Shown one piece after another: positions 9,334 through 18,935 of a stretch of DNA of 64,000 nt. This stretch comes from Nostoc sp. 106C (GTDB taxonomy: Bacteria > Cyanobacteriota > Cyanobacteriia > Cyanobacteriales > Nostocaceae). The translations under genes and the position numbers were made by a program. The stretch spans positions 39,351-103,350 of the forward strand of contig NZ_MTAW01000232.1 in assembly GCF_002154725.1 (NCBI RefSeq). The letters run 5' to 3'. The notes below the pieces were generated by a model. It was not told the DNA's origin. It saw only the letters and a list, made by a program, of their open reading frames with translations, and did no database searches. Each line of letters starts with the position of its first letter. Position 1 is the stretch's first letter.

Positions 9334-9856
9334 GATTAATGCAAAAGAAGACCTTAAGTGTTTTCTATACAAACTAAAGTTAAAATTTGCCCCTTAATAA
9401 GGATAATTTCTTAAGCCAGAGAATATTTTTCTTACTATAAGAAAATTACTGAGATGTATAAAAAAAATACTTTCAAACTTTACTAAATCTACAAAAATCT
9501 CTGAGCTTTAGATAAGATAATGTAAAGTTGCGGTTATTGACCGCTAAAATATAAAGCTACTTTATATAGAATAATTTTACTTCTTACTTCAACAACCATA
9601 TTTATAACTAAACTCAAAAAAAGTTAAAGCCTGAGGCAGATTTAAGTAATAATGTGATTCTTAACTGCATTTAAGATCAATTCAATCCAGTTGAACTACT
9701 TTCTGAGTGGTTTAAGATTTGTCTCAAACATTTCAGTAAGTTTAATACTGAAAAGCATTTTTAATGATGGATTTGCCCCAAAAGTTTAAATGCATCTTTT
9801 ACTAGATGCTAAAAATTCAAAGTTTGAAAATAATACTTAAAAATAATTAAGTTGAA
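9334..9856. promoter_or_regulatory. Divergent promoter region between eboA and eboD
   Basis: This 523-base AT-rich gap separates the divergently read eboA and eboD, so it must hold the promoters of both. It has several candidate TATAAT-like hexamers but none that can be chosen with confidence. No ORF, repeat or obvious operator was recognised. Confidence 0.55.
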
Positions 9857-11065
9857 ATGCTAATTACACACAAGCCTTCTGTTCAATTACAATCAATTCA
9901 GCAATCTGTCTGTGTAAATTTTAACTATGATGTTCACTTTACTAATGGTCTGTTTCAATTAGACAATCCTTTATTAGCGCAGGTGATTGCCGCGGATGGA
10001 GACTTAAACCCAAAAAAAGTTTTAGCTATAGTAGATGGAGGATTGTTAAAACATCAGCATGGGTTAATGAATCAAATATCAGTTTATGCCCAGTTTTATG
10101 CAGATATCATAACCTTAATTGATGAGCCTATTATAGTTCCGGGTGGAGAAATAGTTAAGAACGAAGCAAGATTTGTAGAACAAATTCATCAGCTGATCGA
10201 TGCAGATGGATTATGCCGCCACTCCTACGTATTAGGAATTGGAGGTGGAGCCTTGTTGGACATGGTAGGATACGCAGCAGCAACAGCTCACCGAGGAATT
10301 CGACTGCTACGAGTACCGACTACAGTGTTAGCGCAAAACGATTCGGGTGTAGGAGTAAAGAACGGAATTAATGCATTTGGCAAGAAAAATTTTCTCGGTA
10401 CATTTATGCCACCTTATGCAGTATTGAATGACTTTGATTTTCTCACTAGTCTTGACGATCGCGATTGGCGATCTGGTATTGCAGAGGCTGTGAAGGTAGG
10501 ACTGATCAAAGATGCAGATTTCTTCCAGTTCATTCTGACTCATGCCGATAAATTAGCTGCTCGCGATCTGAAAGCTATGGAAAAGCTAATTTATCGTTGT
10601 GCGCAATTGCACTTACAACATATTGCCACTAGTGGCGACCCCTTTGAAAAGGGTTCATCACGTCCTTTGGACTTTGGACACTGGGCAGCTCATAAATTAG
10701 AACATATCACAGACTATAAATTACGTCATGGTGAAGCTGTTGCGATCGGCATTGCTTTAGATAGTACTTATTCCTATTTAACTGGGCTACTGTCGCAATT
10801 AGAGTGGCAAAGAATTTTAGGTACACTTAAAAGATTGGGATTCACTTTGTACGTATCTGCACTTACAGAGCAATTACATCAACCAGATCATCCTCATCAC
10901 TTATTTAGGGGAATTACTGAGTTCCGCGAGCACTTAGGTGGAAAATTGTCAATTACTCTTCTTCAGGGAATTGGACAAGGAATAGAAGTTCACCAAGTTG
11001 ATTTATATGTTTACAAAAAAGCTATTTCGATGGTACAAGATTGGGAGCTTTCCCATTCCTGTTAG
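9857..11065 (+). CDS. eboD: EboD, 3-dehydroquinate synthase-like sugar phosphate cyclase
   Basis: A 402-residue member of the sugar phosphate cyclase superfamily. The NAD-binding GIGGGALLDMVGYAAA spans residues 128-143, and the metal ligands expected from dehydroquinate synthase are visible as Glu210 (SGIAEAVK), His275 (LDFGHWAAH) and His291 (RHGEAVAIG). Position and family fit EboD rather than housekeeping AroB. The substrate is probably a sugar phosphate, but neither dehydroquinate formation nor another C7 cyclitol can be proved from sequence. It is the only ebo gene on the plus strand here, divergent from eboA and convergent with the NRPS cluster, with a terminator just downstream. No O-methyltransferase or ATP-grasp gene is adjacent, which argues against a mycosporine pathway. 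Confidence 0.85.
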   Translation: MLITHKPSVQLQSIQQSVCVNFNYDVHFTNGLFQLDNPLLAQVIAADGDLNPKKVLAIVDGGLLKHQHGLMNQISVYAQFYADIITLIDEPIIVPGGEIVKNEARFVEQIHQLIDADGLCRHSYVLGIGGGALLDMVGYAAATAHRGIRLLRVPTTVLAQNDSGVGVKNGINAFGKKNFLGTFMPPYAVLNDFDFLTSLDDRDWRSGIAEAVKVGLIKDADFFQFILTHADKLAARDLKAMEKLIYRCAQLHLQHIATSGDPFEKGSSRPLDFGHWAAHKLEHITDYKLRHGEAVAIGIALDSTYSYLTGLLSQLEWQRILGTLKRLGFTLYVSALTEQLHQPDHPHHLFRGITEFREHLGGKLSITLLQGIGQGIEVHQVDLYVYKKAISMVQDWELSHSC

Positions 11066-11118
11066 GAAATCCCAATTAAAAAAAGCGCCAAATGGAGCGA
11101 ATTAATCATTTTTACAGC

Positions 11119-11155
11119 AATGGTAGAAAGTAAAATTCACTTTCTACCATTTTTG
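11119..11155 (+). terminator. Rho-independent terminator of eboD
   Basis: A perfect 13-base stem (AATGGTAGAAAGT and its complement) with a 7-base loop is followed by a short T run on the plus strand. It sits between the convergent eboD and NRPS genes. The minus-strand side lacks a T run, so it mainly serves eboD. Confidence 0.8.
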
Positions 11156-11180
11156 TGATTGGAAGAGATTTCAGATAAGT

Positions 11181-14100
11181 TTAGTAAACTTTATATTCCG
11201 CAATAACTTGGTCTATGCAAGCCTTCATTTTCTCAGACACAGAGCGTACATAGGGTTCTTTAAAGACTGAGTTATGAATTCCAGAAATATCATAAATTTC
11301 CACTCCTCCTGATGCCAATTTACCCCAACCCATTTTAGGATCGCCCTCCTGTTCTCCAATTAAACGACCATCTTCTGTTCGGAATACAGTTGCTCGACCT
11401 GTATAAACTCGGAGAACATATTCTCTTAATGCTTTTCTAGTGGCTTCTTCCACCATGAATTTTCGGTAAGAATAAGGTAAGGGACGTCCGAGGCTTAGGT
11501 GAAATTGAAAGACAAACCGCCAGAGTATCTCTTTAATGCGATACTTAAGCTCCTCTCTATTTTTTTGTGCCTGCTCAACAATATAGTTAGATGCAATTTT
11601 TAAAAGATTCTTCCAATTACGAGAGGCTGGCTGTTGCAATGACTCAGATTTAATAGGTCTTGAACCAAAAGTATCAAATAAAACTAGCAAAGCGACTTCC
11701 TTGCCTTGCATAAACAATTGCCGAGCCATTTCGTAAGCAATTATGCCTCCTGATGAGTAGCCACCGATACAGTAAGGCTCATGGGGCTGAATAGTCTGGA
11801 TTTGTCTAATATAATGCGCCGCCATGTCTTCAATCCGATTATAAGGAAGCTGTTTCCCATCTAATCCTTGTGGTTGTAGCCCATAAAATGGTTGATCTGC
11901 TCCTAAATGCACAGCCAATTCTCGGAAACGCAGAACTTCTCCACCCAAACCATGTACGCAGAAGAAAGGAGGCTTAAAACCGTTGGGCTGAATAGGTACT
12001 AAAGAAGACCAAGGAATTGATGTATCAGAGTTTATGTCATCTGTTAGCGTCGTCACAACCCCAGGTTTTGAACTTCTTTCGCTCTCAATAATTTTAGCTA
12101 ATTGCTCAATAGTCGGAGCTTGCAAGAGGATAGATAGGGCTAGGTTTTTGCCAACTATCTTTTCAATCTGAGAAAATAGGCGTACTGCTACTAATGAATG
12201 TCCACCTAAATCAAAAAAGTTATCTGTTATGCCAATTGGGCGAACTCCTAAAATATTTTCCCAAATTTCTGTTAATTGCAGTTGTAATTGAGTTTCAGCT
12301 TTAGCAAACGTTTTTTCTGTCTTATTATTAGTTAAATTAAGAGCAAGTAAAGCTTTGCGGTCTACATCTCCCTGAGCATTTAATGGTAGAGAATCGACCA
12401 TAACAAAGGCAGAAGGTAACATCTGCTCAGGCAGTTTTTCTTGGAGAAAACTTCGTAGTTGCTCGCTATTTAAACTTTCTCCTGGTTTGGCAATAACATA
12501 AGCAACTAAATGTTTATCCTCAGAAATATATTCACTGATAATGACTACACTATTTTCCACGCCTGGATATTGCGCCAAAACTGTTTCAATTTCTGTCAAT
12601 TCAAAGCGATAACCGCGAATTTTGACTTGATTATCTAAACGTCCGACAAACTCAATATTGCCATCACTTAAGTAGCGTCCTAAGTCACCTGTTCTGTAAA
12701 GATATGCTTCTGATTCACTACTAAAGGGATTAGGGATAAATTTATTAGATGTTAAATTGGGATGGTTGAAGTAGCCTTGAGTAACGCCGATACCGCTGAT
12801 GTAGATTTCACCAGTCACGCCGATGGGTACAGGTTGCGATCGCTGATCGAGGATGTAGACTTGGGTATTAGCGATCGCTTTTCCTAAAGGAATTTCTGAG
12901 CGCGTTTCACTGGCTTCTGTCGCAGTCTCTGGATCGTAAACTGTGGCGGTTAAAGTCGTTTCTAGGGTTCCATAAGCATTCAGCCAGCGTACTTGCTTAC
13001 CAATCTTTTCTACCCAAGTTAAATAAGCATTGCGGGAGACTCTTTCGCCACCAACCATAACCAAGCGCAAGCTAGCTGGTAAGGTTTGAGAAGACGCAGA
13101 TAACTCCTTGACTAACTCATACCAAAAAGAAGTAGCTAGATTAACAACAGTAATTTGTTGTTGAGCAACGAATGAGAAAAACTGCGTCGTAGATTGCTGC
13201 TGAGATTGGATAATTGCACTAGCACCTGTAACCCAAGTAGGGAACAGTGATTCAATGAACGTATCACCGTTGAGACTAGGTTGAAGTAGGACGCGATCGC
13301 TTTCAGCCAACTCCCAAGTTTTGCTAATTGCTAGGCTGTGAGTAACAATATTACTATGTGTAATACTTACACCGTTAGGTTTACCATTTGCAGCGGAAAC
13401 ATACATCACACAGGCGAGATTCTGCTCTGTGACTAGACCAGCTAGATTATTATTTGAGTGCATAGCGATACTTTGCACTTCAGTATCTATACAGATAACT
13501 TGCACCTGAGACTCAGGGAGTTTCTCAACTAACGAACTTTGAGTTAATAGTAAGGATACTTGGGCATCTTCTAAAATCACAGCCAAGCTATCTTGACCAG
13601 AAGTAGGAGCGATCGCTACATAAGTTCCCCCAGCTTTTAAAATACCCAATAGCCCCACAATCGTTTCTAAAGAAGGCTCTAAATACAAACCGACATTGAC
13701 CCCGACTCCTACGCCTAAAGTTTGCAAATAGTGAGCTAGCTGGTTTGCGCGGTGATTGAGTTCTAGATAGGTGAACTGCTGATTTGCAAAACTGACTGCA
13801 ATATTATTAGGAGTTCGTTCAACTTGATTCTCAAAATACTGATGTATACAAATATCTTGAGGATAATCAGGCTGCTTACCATGCCAATCAACTAATAATT
13901 GCTGTTCCCCGGCTGTTAACAGAGGTAATTCCGAAATCGGCCGATCTGGGTTAGCAACAATAGCTTCCAGTAAAGTTTTGTAGTGTCCCAGCATCCGTTC
14001 TACAGTACTGGTATCAAACATATCGGCATTGTAGTCGAATACCATACCCAAACCATTATCCTGCTCCCGCAATACCAATGTCAGATCGTATTTAGTCTTG

Positions 14101-15476
14101 CCATGATAGATGTAGCCAAATAGAGAAGCGATCGTTAAATCAGGTAGTTCCACCGCTGCCATACCACGGCCATTTGACCAAGGTGGATTGAGGGAGAATT
14201 TTACTTGAAATAGTGAGGAAGTATTACGGCTTTGTTGTTCTGGTTTAAGTTCTTCAATAAGTCTTTCAAAAGGTAAATCTTGATGGCTATAAGCTTCTAA
14301 ACAATCCTTACGTACTCGGTCTAATAATTCTCGGAAAGTCGGATTACCAGCTAAATTACTCCGCAGTACCAAAGTATTCGAGAAAAATCCAATCAGTCTT
14401 TCGGTTTCAACTTGTCCGCGTCCAGCACTAGCAAAGCTAACTAGTAAATCTTCTTGCCCAGAATAGCGATAAAGCAGTAGCTCAAACACTGTTAGTAGAG
14501 TCATAAACAGGGTAGCTCCCCATTTTTGACTCAAGTCTGTCAGCGCATGGTTGAGCGCCTTTGGTAGTAATAGCGCCGCGCGATCGCCTCGGTAGGTTTG
14601 CGCTCCTTGAGGACGAGGATGATCGTAAGGTAAGTCTATGATTGGCAAATTGCCTTCTAGCTTTTGCTTCCAGTAGTTTACCTGTGACTCTAAAACCTCA
14701 CCTTGCAGCCATTGATGTTGCCAATGGGTAAAATCAGCATACTGCACTGGTAAGGGAGGTAAAGGCGAAGGCTGGCCTGCTGACAGTGCTTTGTAGATGG
14801 TAGTGAAGTCTTGATAGAACACATCGGAAGAAGCACCATCACAAACTATACTGTGCATATTCCAGATTAGTAGATGCTCGCGATCGCTCAACCGCAGCAG
14901 CAGCACTCGTAAAACTGGGCCATTGGCTAAATCAAAGGGTTGATGAGCTTCTTTGGTTGCCAGTATATGAGCTTCTGTCTCCCGTTGTTCATCTGGTACT
15001 TGCTGCAAGTCAATAACTGGTAGCGTCAAAGAAACATCCGTAGCGATAACTTGAGTCGGCTTACCATTCACAGCCGGAAAAGTTGTCCGCAACACTTCAT
15101 GCCGACGGACAACTTCTCGCAAACTTTCTTCTAACACAACAACATTGAGATTCCCCGTAAACCGCACCACAACGGGCATATTATTTGAGGAACTATTCGG
15201 TTCAAACTGATGCAAAAACCATAAGCGTTGCTGACCAAAAGAAATCGGCAAATTACCATTTCGTTCACAAGCGACAATTGGCGGAATTTTAGAAGTGGCG
15301 ATTGTGGTAACTTGGCGCAGAAAGTTGATGATTTCAGCTTTTTGCGTTTTTAACTCGTTCAGCAATTCTGGTGTTAGGCTGTCTTTTGCTGCCCGATAAC
15401 GCAGGCGATCGCCTTCTAACCAAAGTTTGACATCGCGCTGACGTAGCTCAGATAGTAGTTCATCCAATGTTTTCAT
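11181..15476 (-). CDS. Terminal NRPS protein: TubC docking, C, degenerate A, PCP, thioesterase
   Basis: A 1431-residue protein. Order: TubC-type docking domain (1-55), condensation (about 70-510), adenylation (about 535-1045), PCP with intact LGGHSL, and a type I thioesterase with GYSSGG near residue 1240. Three losses stand out. The condensation motif HHxxxDG reads HSIVCDG (208-214), so the second, catalytic His is Ser. The A-domain core TSGSTGxPKG reads VSAANGKPNG. The residue equivalent to Asp235 is Asn736, and the catalytic Lys of core A10 is Asp1037 (QGDVDR). The A domain is therefore almost certainly inactive, yet the 4.3-kb frame is unbroken, implying selection for another role such as scaffold and release. 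It is last in a six-gene minus-strand run, and its TubC domain fits the acidic tail of the upstream NRPS. Confidence 0.92.
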   Translation of the reverse strand: MKTLDELLSELRQRDVKLWLEGDRLRYRAAKDSLTPELLNELKTQKAEIINFLRQVTTIATSKIPPIVACERNGNLPISFGQQRLWFLHQFEPNSSSNNMPVVVRFTGNLNVVVLEESLREVVRRHEVLRTTFPAVNGKPTQVIATDVSLTLPVIDLQQVPDEQRETEAHILATKEAHQPFDLANGPVLRVLLLRLSDREHLLIWNMHSIVCDGASSDVFYQDFTTIYKALSAGQPSPLPPLPVQYADFTHWQHQWLQGEVLESQVNYWKQKLEGNLPIIDLPYDHPRPQGAQTYRGDRAALLLPKALNHALTDLSQKWGATLFMTLLTVFELLLYRYSGQEDLLVSFASAGRGQVETERLIGFFSNTLVLRSNLAGNPTFRELLDRVRKDCLEAYSHQDLPFERLIEELKPEQQSRNTSSLFQVKFSLNPPWSNGRGMAAVELPDLTIASLFGYIYHGKTKYDLTLVLREQDNGLGMVFDYNADMFDTSTVERMLGHYKTLLEAIVANPDRPISELPLLTAGEQQLLVDWHGKQPDYPQDICIHQYFENQVERTPNNIAVSFANQQFTYLELNHRANQLAHYLQTLGVGVGVNVGLYLEPSLETIVGLLGILKAGGTYVAIAPTSGQDSLAVILEDAQVSLLLTQSSLVEKLPESQVQVICIDTEVQSIAMHSNNNLAGLVTEQNLACVMYVSAANGKPNGVSITHSNIVTHSLAISKTWELAESDRVLLQPSLNGDTFIESLFPTWVTGASAIIQSQQQSTTQFFSFVAQQQITVVNLATSFWYELVKELSASSQTLPASLRLVMVGGERVSRNAYLTWVEKIGKQVRWLNAYGTLETTLTATVYDPETATEASETRSEIPLGKAIANTQVYILDQRSQPVPIGVTGEIYISGIGVTQGYFNHPNLTSNKFIPNPFSSESEAYLYRTGDLGRYLSDGNIEFVGRLDNQVKIRGYRFELTEIETVLAQYPGVENSVVIISEYISEDKHLVAYVIAKPGESLNSEQLRSFLQEKLPEQMLPSAFVMVDSLPLNAQGDVDRKALLALNLTNNKTEKTFAKAETQLQLQLTEIWENILGVRPIGITDNFFDLGGHSLVAVRLFSQIEKIVGKNLALSILLQAPTIEQLAKIIESERSSKPGVVTTLTDDINSDTSIPWSSLVPIQPNGFKPPFFCVHGLGGEVLRFRELAVHLGADQPFYGLQPQGLDGKQLPYNRIEDMAAHYIRQIQTIQPHEPYCIGGYSSGGIIAYEMARQLFMQGKEVALLVLFDTFGSRPIKSESLQQPASRNWKNLLKIASNYIVEQAQKNREELKYRIKEILWRFVFQFHLSLGRPLPYSYRKFMVEEATRKALREYVLRVYTGRATVFRTEDGRLIGEQEGDPKMGWGKLASGGVEIYDISGIHNSVFKEPYVRSVSEKMKACIDQVIAEYKVY

Positions 15477-15577
15477 AAAACCTCGCGGAAAATTTGGCTG
15501 TGTGGGTAATGGGTAATTGGTAATGGGAATGAGGATTTCTCCCCTTCCCTTACCAAATCTGATTAGCTATGGAAGGA

Positions 15578-18500
15578 TCAAAGCTCACCTTCTTCGTAAT
15601 CATCTACCGAATCACTCTCAGCAGCTTGAATACCTTGGGTAGCCCAACGCAGAGTTTCCACTCGTTCAGCCAAATCTGCTACCGTTGGTAATTCAAATAA
15701 ATTGGACATCAAAATTTCTACTTGCAAAGCCTGTCTCAGACGAGAAATTACTTGAATTCCTAACAGAGAATATCCACCCAATTCAAAAAAGTTGTCATAA
15801 ATTCCAACTTGCTTGACATTTAAAACCTGTGTCCAGATATCTGCAATCTGCTGCTCAATGGGAGTGCGGGGTGCAACATAATTTGCTTCCAATTCTGGAC
15901 TATAAGCATCAGGTTTTGGCAAGGCGCGGCGATCTACTTTGCCGTTCGCATTTAGCGGTAAAGCTTCTAGTGCCACAAAAATCTTTGGCACCATATACTC
16001 AGGCAATTGTTGTTTTAAGAATCGCCGTAACTCTGAAATAATTTGCGAACTATCTTCACCAGTTTCAGCCACAAAATACCCAACTAGCACTTTCTCCCCA
16101 GGAGAATCTTCACGCACAATCACCACAGCTTCTTTCACTAGCGGAGATTGTAAAAGTGCGATTTCAATTTCACCCAATTCAATGCGGAAACCACTAACTT
16201 TTACCTGATTGTCAATCCGACCGAGGTATTCAATCTCGCCATTGGGCAAATAGCGCGCCAAGTCACCACTTTTATATAAGAGTGATTGAGAATCTGCGCT
16301 CAAGGGGTTAGCAATAAATCTCTCAGCAGTTAAATCTGGGCGATTGAAATATTCTCGTGCTAAACCATCGCCACCAATATACAACTCACCTGTAATGCCA
16401 ATGGGAACTTGTTGTAAATAGGAGTCCAAAATATAAACTTGTGTATTAGCAATTGGACGACCAATAGGAATAGAAGCCCCTGGCTTTAATGGTGCTGTAA
16501 TTTCATAACAGGAAGTGAAAGTTGTACTTTCTGTTGGCCCGTAACCATTAATTAATTTACAGTTGTCTACCGTGTTGAGAAATTTCTGAACGTGAGGAAC
16601 CGATAAAACATCACCACCAGCTAACAGTTGACGCAAGGGTTTTAAAGCATCAATTTTTTCATCAACTATGAGGTGGAATAAACCTGCTGTGAGCCACAGA
16701 GTTGTTACTTGGTATTGCTGAATTATTTCGCCTAATTCATCCAAAGATGGGGTATGAGGAGGGAAGATTACTAATTTACCACCGTTAAGTAAACAACCCC
16801 AGATTTCAAAAGTGGAAGCGTCGAAAGAAACAGGACTAATTTGCAGAAATACTTCTTTGTCGGTGAGGCTGACATAGTTAGTTTCTTTAACTAACCTCAC
16901 TACACCTTGATGAATAACACTAACACCTTTAGGTTGACCTGTAGAACCAGAGGTGTACATTACATAAGCCAAGTTATTAGGCTTGACATTAGTAATTAGA
17001 TTCTCTGTCGCTTGTTGGCTGATAGTATGCCAATCTGCATCTAAGCAAATTACATTTGCAGTATGAGTGGGTAGTTTTTCAACTAATCGTTTTTGGGTAA
17101 CTAATAATTTAATTCGGGTATCCGCAAGCATGAACGCCAAACGTTCTTGAGGATAACCCGGATCTAAAGGTACATAAGCCCCGCCAGCTTTGAGGATACC
17201 TAATAGACCTACTATCATTTCTAAAGAGCGTTCCACGCAGATTCCCACTAGCACATCTGCGCCTACTCCTAATGTTTGTAGGTATTGTGCTAATTGATTA
17301 GCGCGAGTATTTAACTCTCGGTAAGTGAGTTGTTGTCCTTGAAATACCAAAGCCACAGCATCAGGGGTACGCGCTACCTGTTCCTCAAATAACTGATGGA
17401 TGGATTTATCTTGAGGATAGTTGGTTTGAGTTTGGTTCCATACTGCTAGTAGCTGTTGCTCAACTGCTGGCAAAATGGGCAATTTCGCAATAGTTTGATT
17501 GGGATTTGCAACTATACCCTGCAACAAAGTTTCAAACTCTGCCATCCGGCGGCGGATAGTGTCAGCATCAAATAAGTTAGTGTTGTACTGACATTCCAGA
17601 GTTAGTTGACCGCGTAATTCTGTAGCATTAATAAATAGTTCAAAGTTCTCAAAGGAGCGAGGGTTAGAGAAAAATTCTACTTCTAAACCACTGAAGGGGA
17701 GTTTATCGCTATCTAAACCTTGATCGATATTAAATGTAATCGGAACCAAAGGAATCCGGCTCGAATCCCGTGGAATACTTAATTTTTTAACCAGACTACC
17801 AAAGGTAAATTGTTGATGATCGTAGGCATCTAAAACAGTAGAACGACGGCTCTGCAAATATTCACTGAAAGATTGTGCGCTATTGATTTGGCTACGCAGT
17901 GGTAGTAAATTTACACAATGACCTACGAGATTATATTGACCTAAAGCAGCTTGTCCAGCGGCGGGAATACCGACAACTAAGTCATTTTGTCCGGTGAGAC
18001 GGTGTAGCCAAGCCTCAAATCCTGCCAGGATAGTAGTCATAAAACTACAACCAAACTTTGAGCCTAGTTGTTTGAGATCTGCAACTAGTTGCGGATTTAA
18101 TTGCCAATCTTCGCGGGCGGCGTTAAAAGTTCTGATAGGTGGGCGAGAGCGATCGCAGGGGAAATCCAGTACAGGTACAGAGTCAGCGAATTGTTCTAGC
18201 CAGTATTGTTCTGTGGCGATCGCTTCTGGGCTATCTACCTCTTCTTCTTGCAAAATTGCATAATCACTTAGGCGATCGCTTTCTTCTAACTCTGGAACAA
18301 TACCCTCTAGCAAGGCAGAATACAGTTTACCCAAATCTGGCATCAGCACTGCCCAAGACCAACCATCACAAATAATATGATGAGCAGTTAAAATAGCTAT
18401 ATGTTCTTGCGGCTGCAATTTGATAATTTGCGCCCTAAATAGAGGGCCATGTTCTAAATCAAAGGGCTTTTCTACTTCTTGTCGTCTGATACTAGCTAAT

Positions 18501-18859
18501 TTTTCCTGTTGTTCCTGTTGTTCTAGACTAGAAATATCAATAATCGGGATTTCAATTTGTAGCGAACCAACAATGCAGAGTGTATTACCATCTGTGCTAA
18601 AAGTTGTTCTGAGCGCTTCATGACGTTGCACTAACTCTTGCAGTGCAGACTGGAAAACTGTAACATCAAGTTCGCCTTTGAGCCGTAGAGATTGGGACTC
18701 GTTATAAGCACAATTTGCAGCATCCCCCATTTGTACAGAAGCCCAAATTTCTTTTTGAGATTCAGTAGCAGGGGCGGTTAATAGTAATTCTCCATCTGCA
18801 AACGGATCGAAATCAACAGCAGCTAATGAGGATTGGAAATTTACAGGCGATAAAGTCAT
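15578..18859 (-). CDS. NRPS module C-A-PCP, predicted valine-like specificity
   Basis: A 1093-residue single module. The condensation domain is intact (HHIICDG, 160-166); its N-terminal leader resembles C domains that follow an aminotransferase in McyE-type hybrids. The A domain has a complete TSGSTGQPKG core and A10 NGKVDR. Reading the specificity pocket by eye gives D-A-F-W-L-G-G-T-F-K, close to known Val codes. The PCP has LGGYSL. The C-terminus is acidic (SDSVDDYEEGEL), the usual partner for a TubC domain such as the one opening the next gene. Inferred role: joins the beta-aminated PKS intermediate to a Val-like residue and hands it on. The 101-base gap downstream carries short GGTAATGG-type tandem repeats. 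Confidence 0.93.
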   Translation of the reverse strand: MTLSPVNFQSSLAAVDFDPFADGELLLTAPATESQKEIWASVQMGDAANCAYNESQSLRLKGELDVTVFQSALQELVQRHEALRTTFSTDGNTLCIVGSLQIEIPIIDISSLEQQEQQEKLASIRRQEVEKPFDLEHGPLFRAQIIKLQPQEHIAILTAHHIICDGWSWAVLMPDLGKLYSALLEGIVPELEESDRLSDYAILQEEEVDSPEAIATEQYWLEQFADSVPVLDFPCDRSRPPIRTFNAAREDWQLNPQLVADLKQLGSKFGCSFMTTILAGFEAWLHRLTGQNDLVVGIPAAGQAALGQYNLVGHCVNLLPLRSQINSAQSFSEYLQSRRSTVLDAYDHQQFTFGSLVKKLSIPRDSSRIPLVPITFNIDQGLDSDKLPFSGLEVEFFSNPRSFENFELFINATELRGQLTLECQYNTNLFDADTIRRRMAEFETLLQGIVANPNQTIAKLPILPAVEQQLLAVWNQTQTNYPQDKSIHQLFEEQVARTPDAVALVFQGQQLTYRELNTRANQLAQYLQTLGVGADVLVGICVERSLEMIVGLLGILKAGGAYVPLDPGYPQERLAFMLADTRIKLLVTQKRLVEKLPTHTANVICLDADWHTISQQATENLITNVKPNNLAYVMYTSGSTGQPKGVSVIHQGVVRLVKETNYVSLTDKEVFLQISPVSFDASTFEIWGCLLNGGKLVIFPPHTPSLDELGEIIQQYQVTTLWLTAGLFHLIVDEKIDALKPLRQLLAGGDVLSVPHVQKFLNTVDNCKLINGYGPTESTTFTSCYEITAPLKPGASIPIGRPIANTQVYILDSYLQQVPIGITGELYIGGDGLAREYFNRPDLTAERFIANPLSADSQSLLYKSGDLARYLPNGEIEYLGRIDNQVKVSGFRIELGEIEIALLQSPLVKEAVVIVREDSPGEKVLVGYFVAETGEDSSQIISELRRFLKQQLPEYMVPKIFVALEALPLNANGKVDRRALPKPDAYSPELEANYVAPRTPIEQQIADIWTQVLNVKQVGIYDNFFELGGYSLLGIQVISRLRQALQVEILMSNLFELPTVADLAERVETLRWATQGIQAAESDSVDDYEEGEL

Positions 18860-18935
18860 AAAAATCTCTTATTTTCTCGATTTATTCAATGTGTTTGGCT
18901 GGAAATTTATGTTGATAAACTACTAACATTCAATA

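Noticed and set aside
9857..11065. Mycosporine-like amino acid pathway (MysA-type cyclase plus NRPS)
   Set aside because: No O-methyltransferase or ATP-grasp gene is adjacent, and the cyclase has the complete ebo neighbourhood, so EboD is the better reading.
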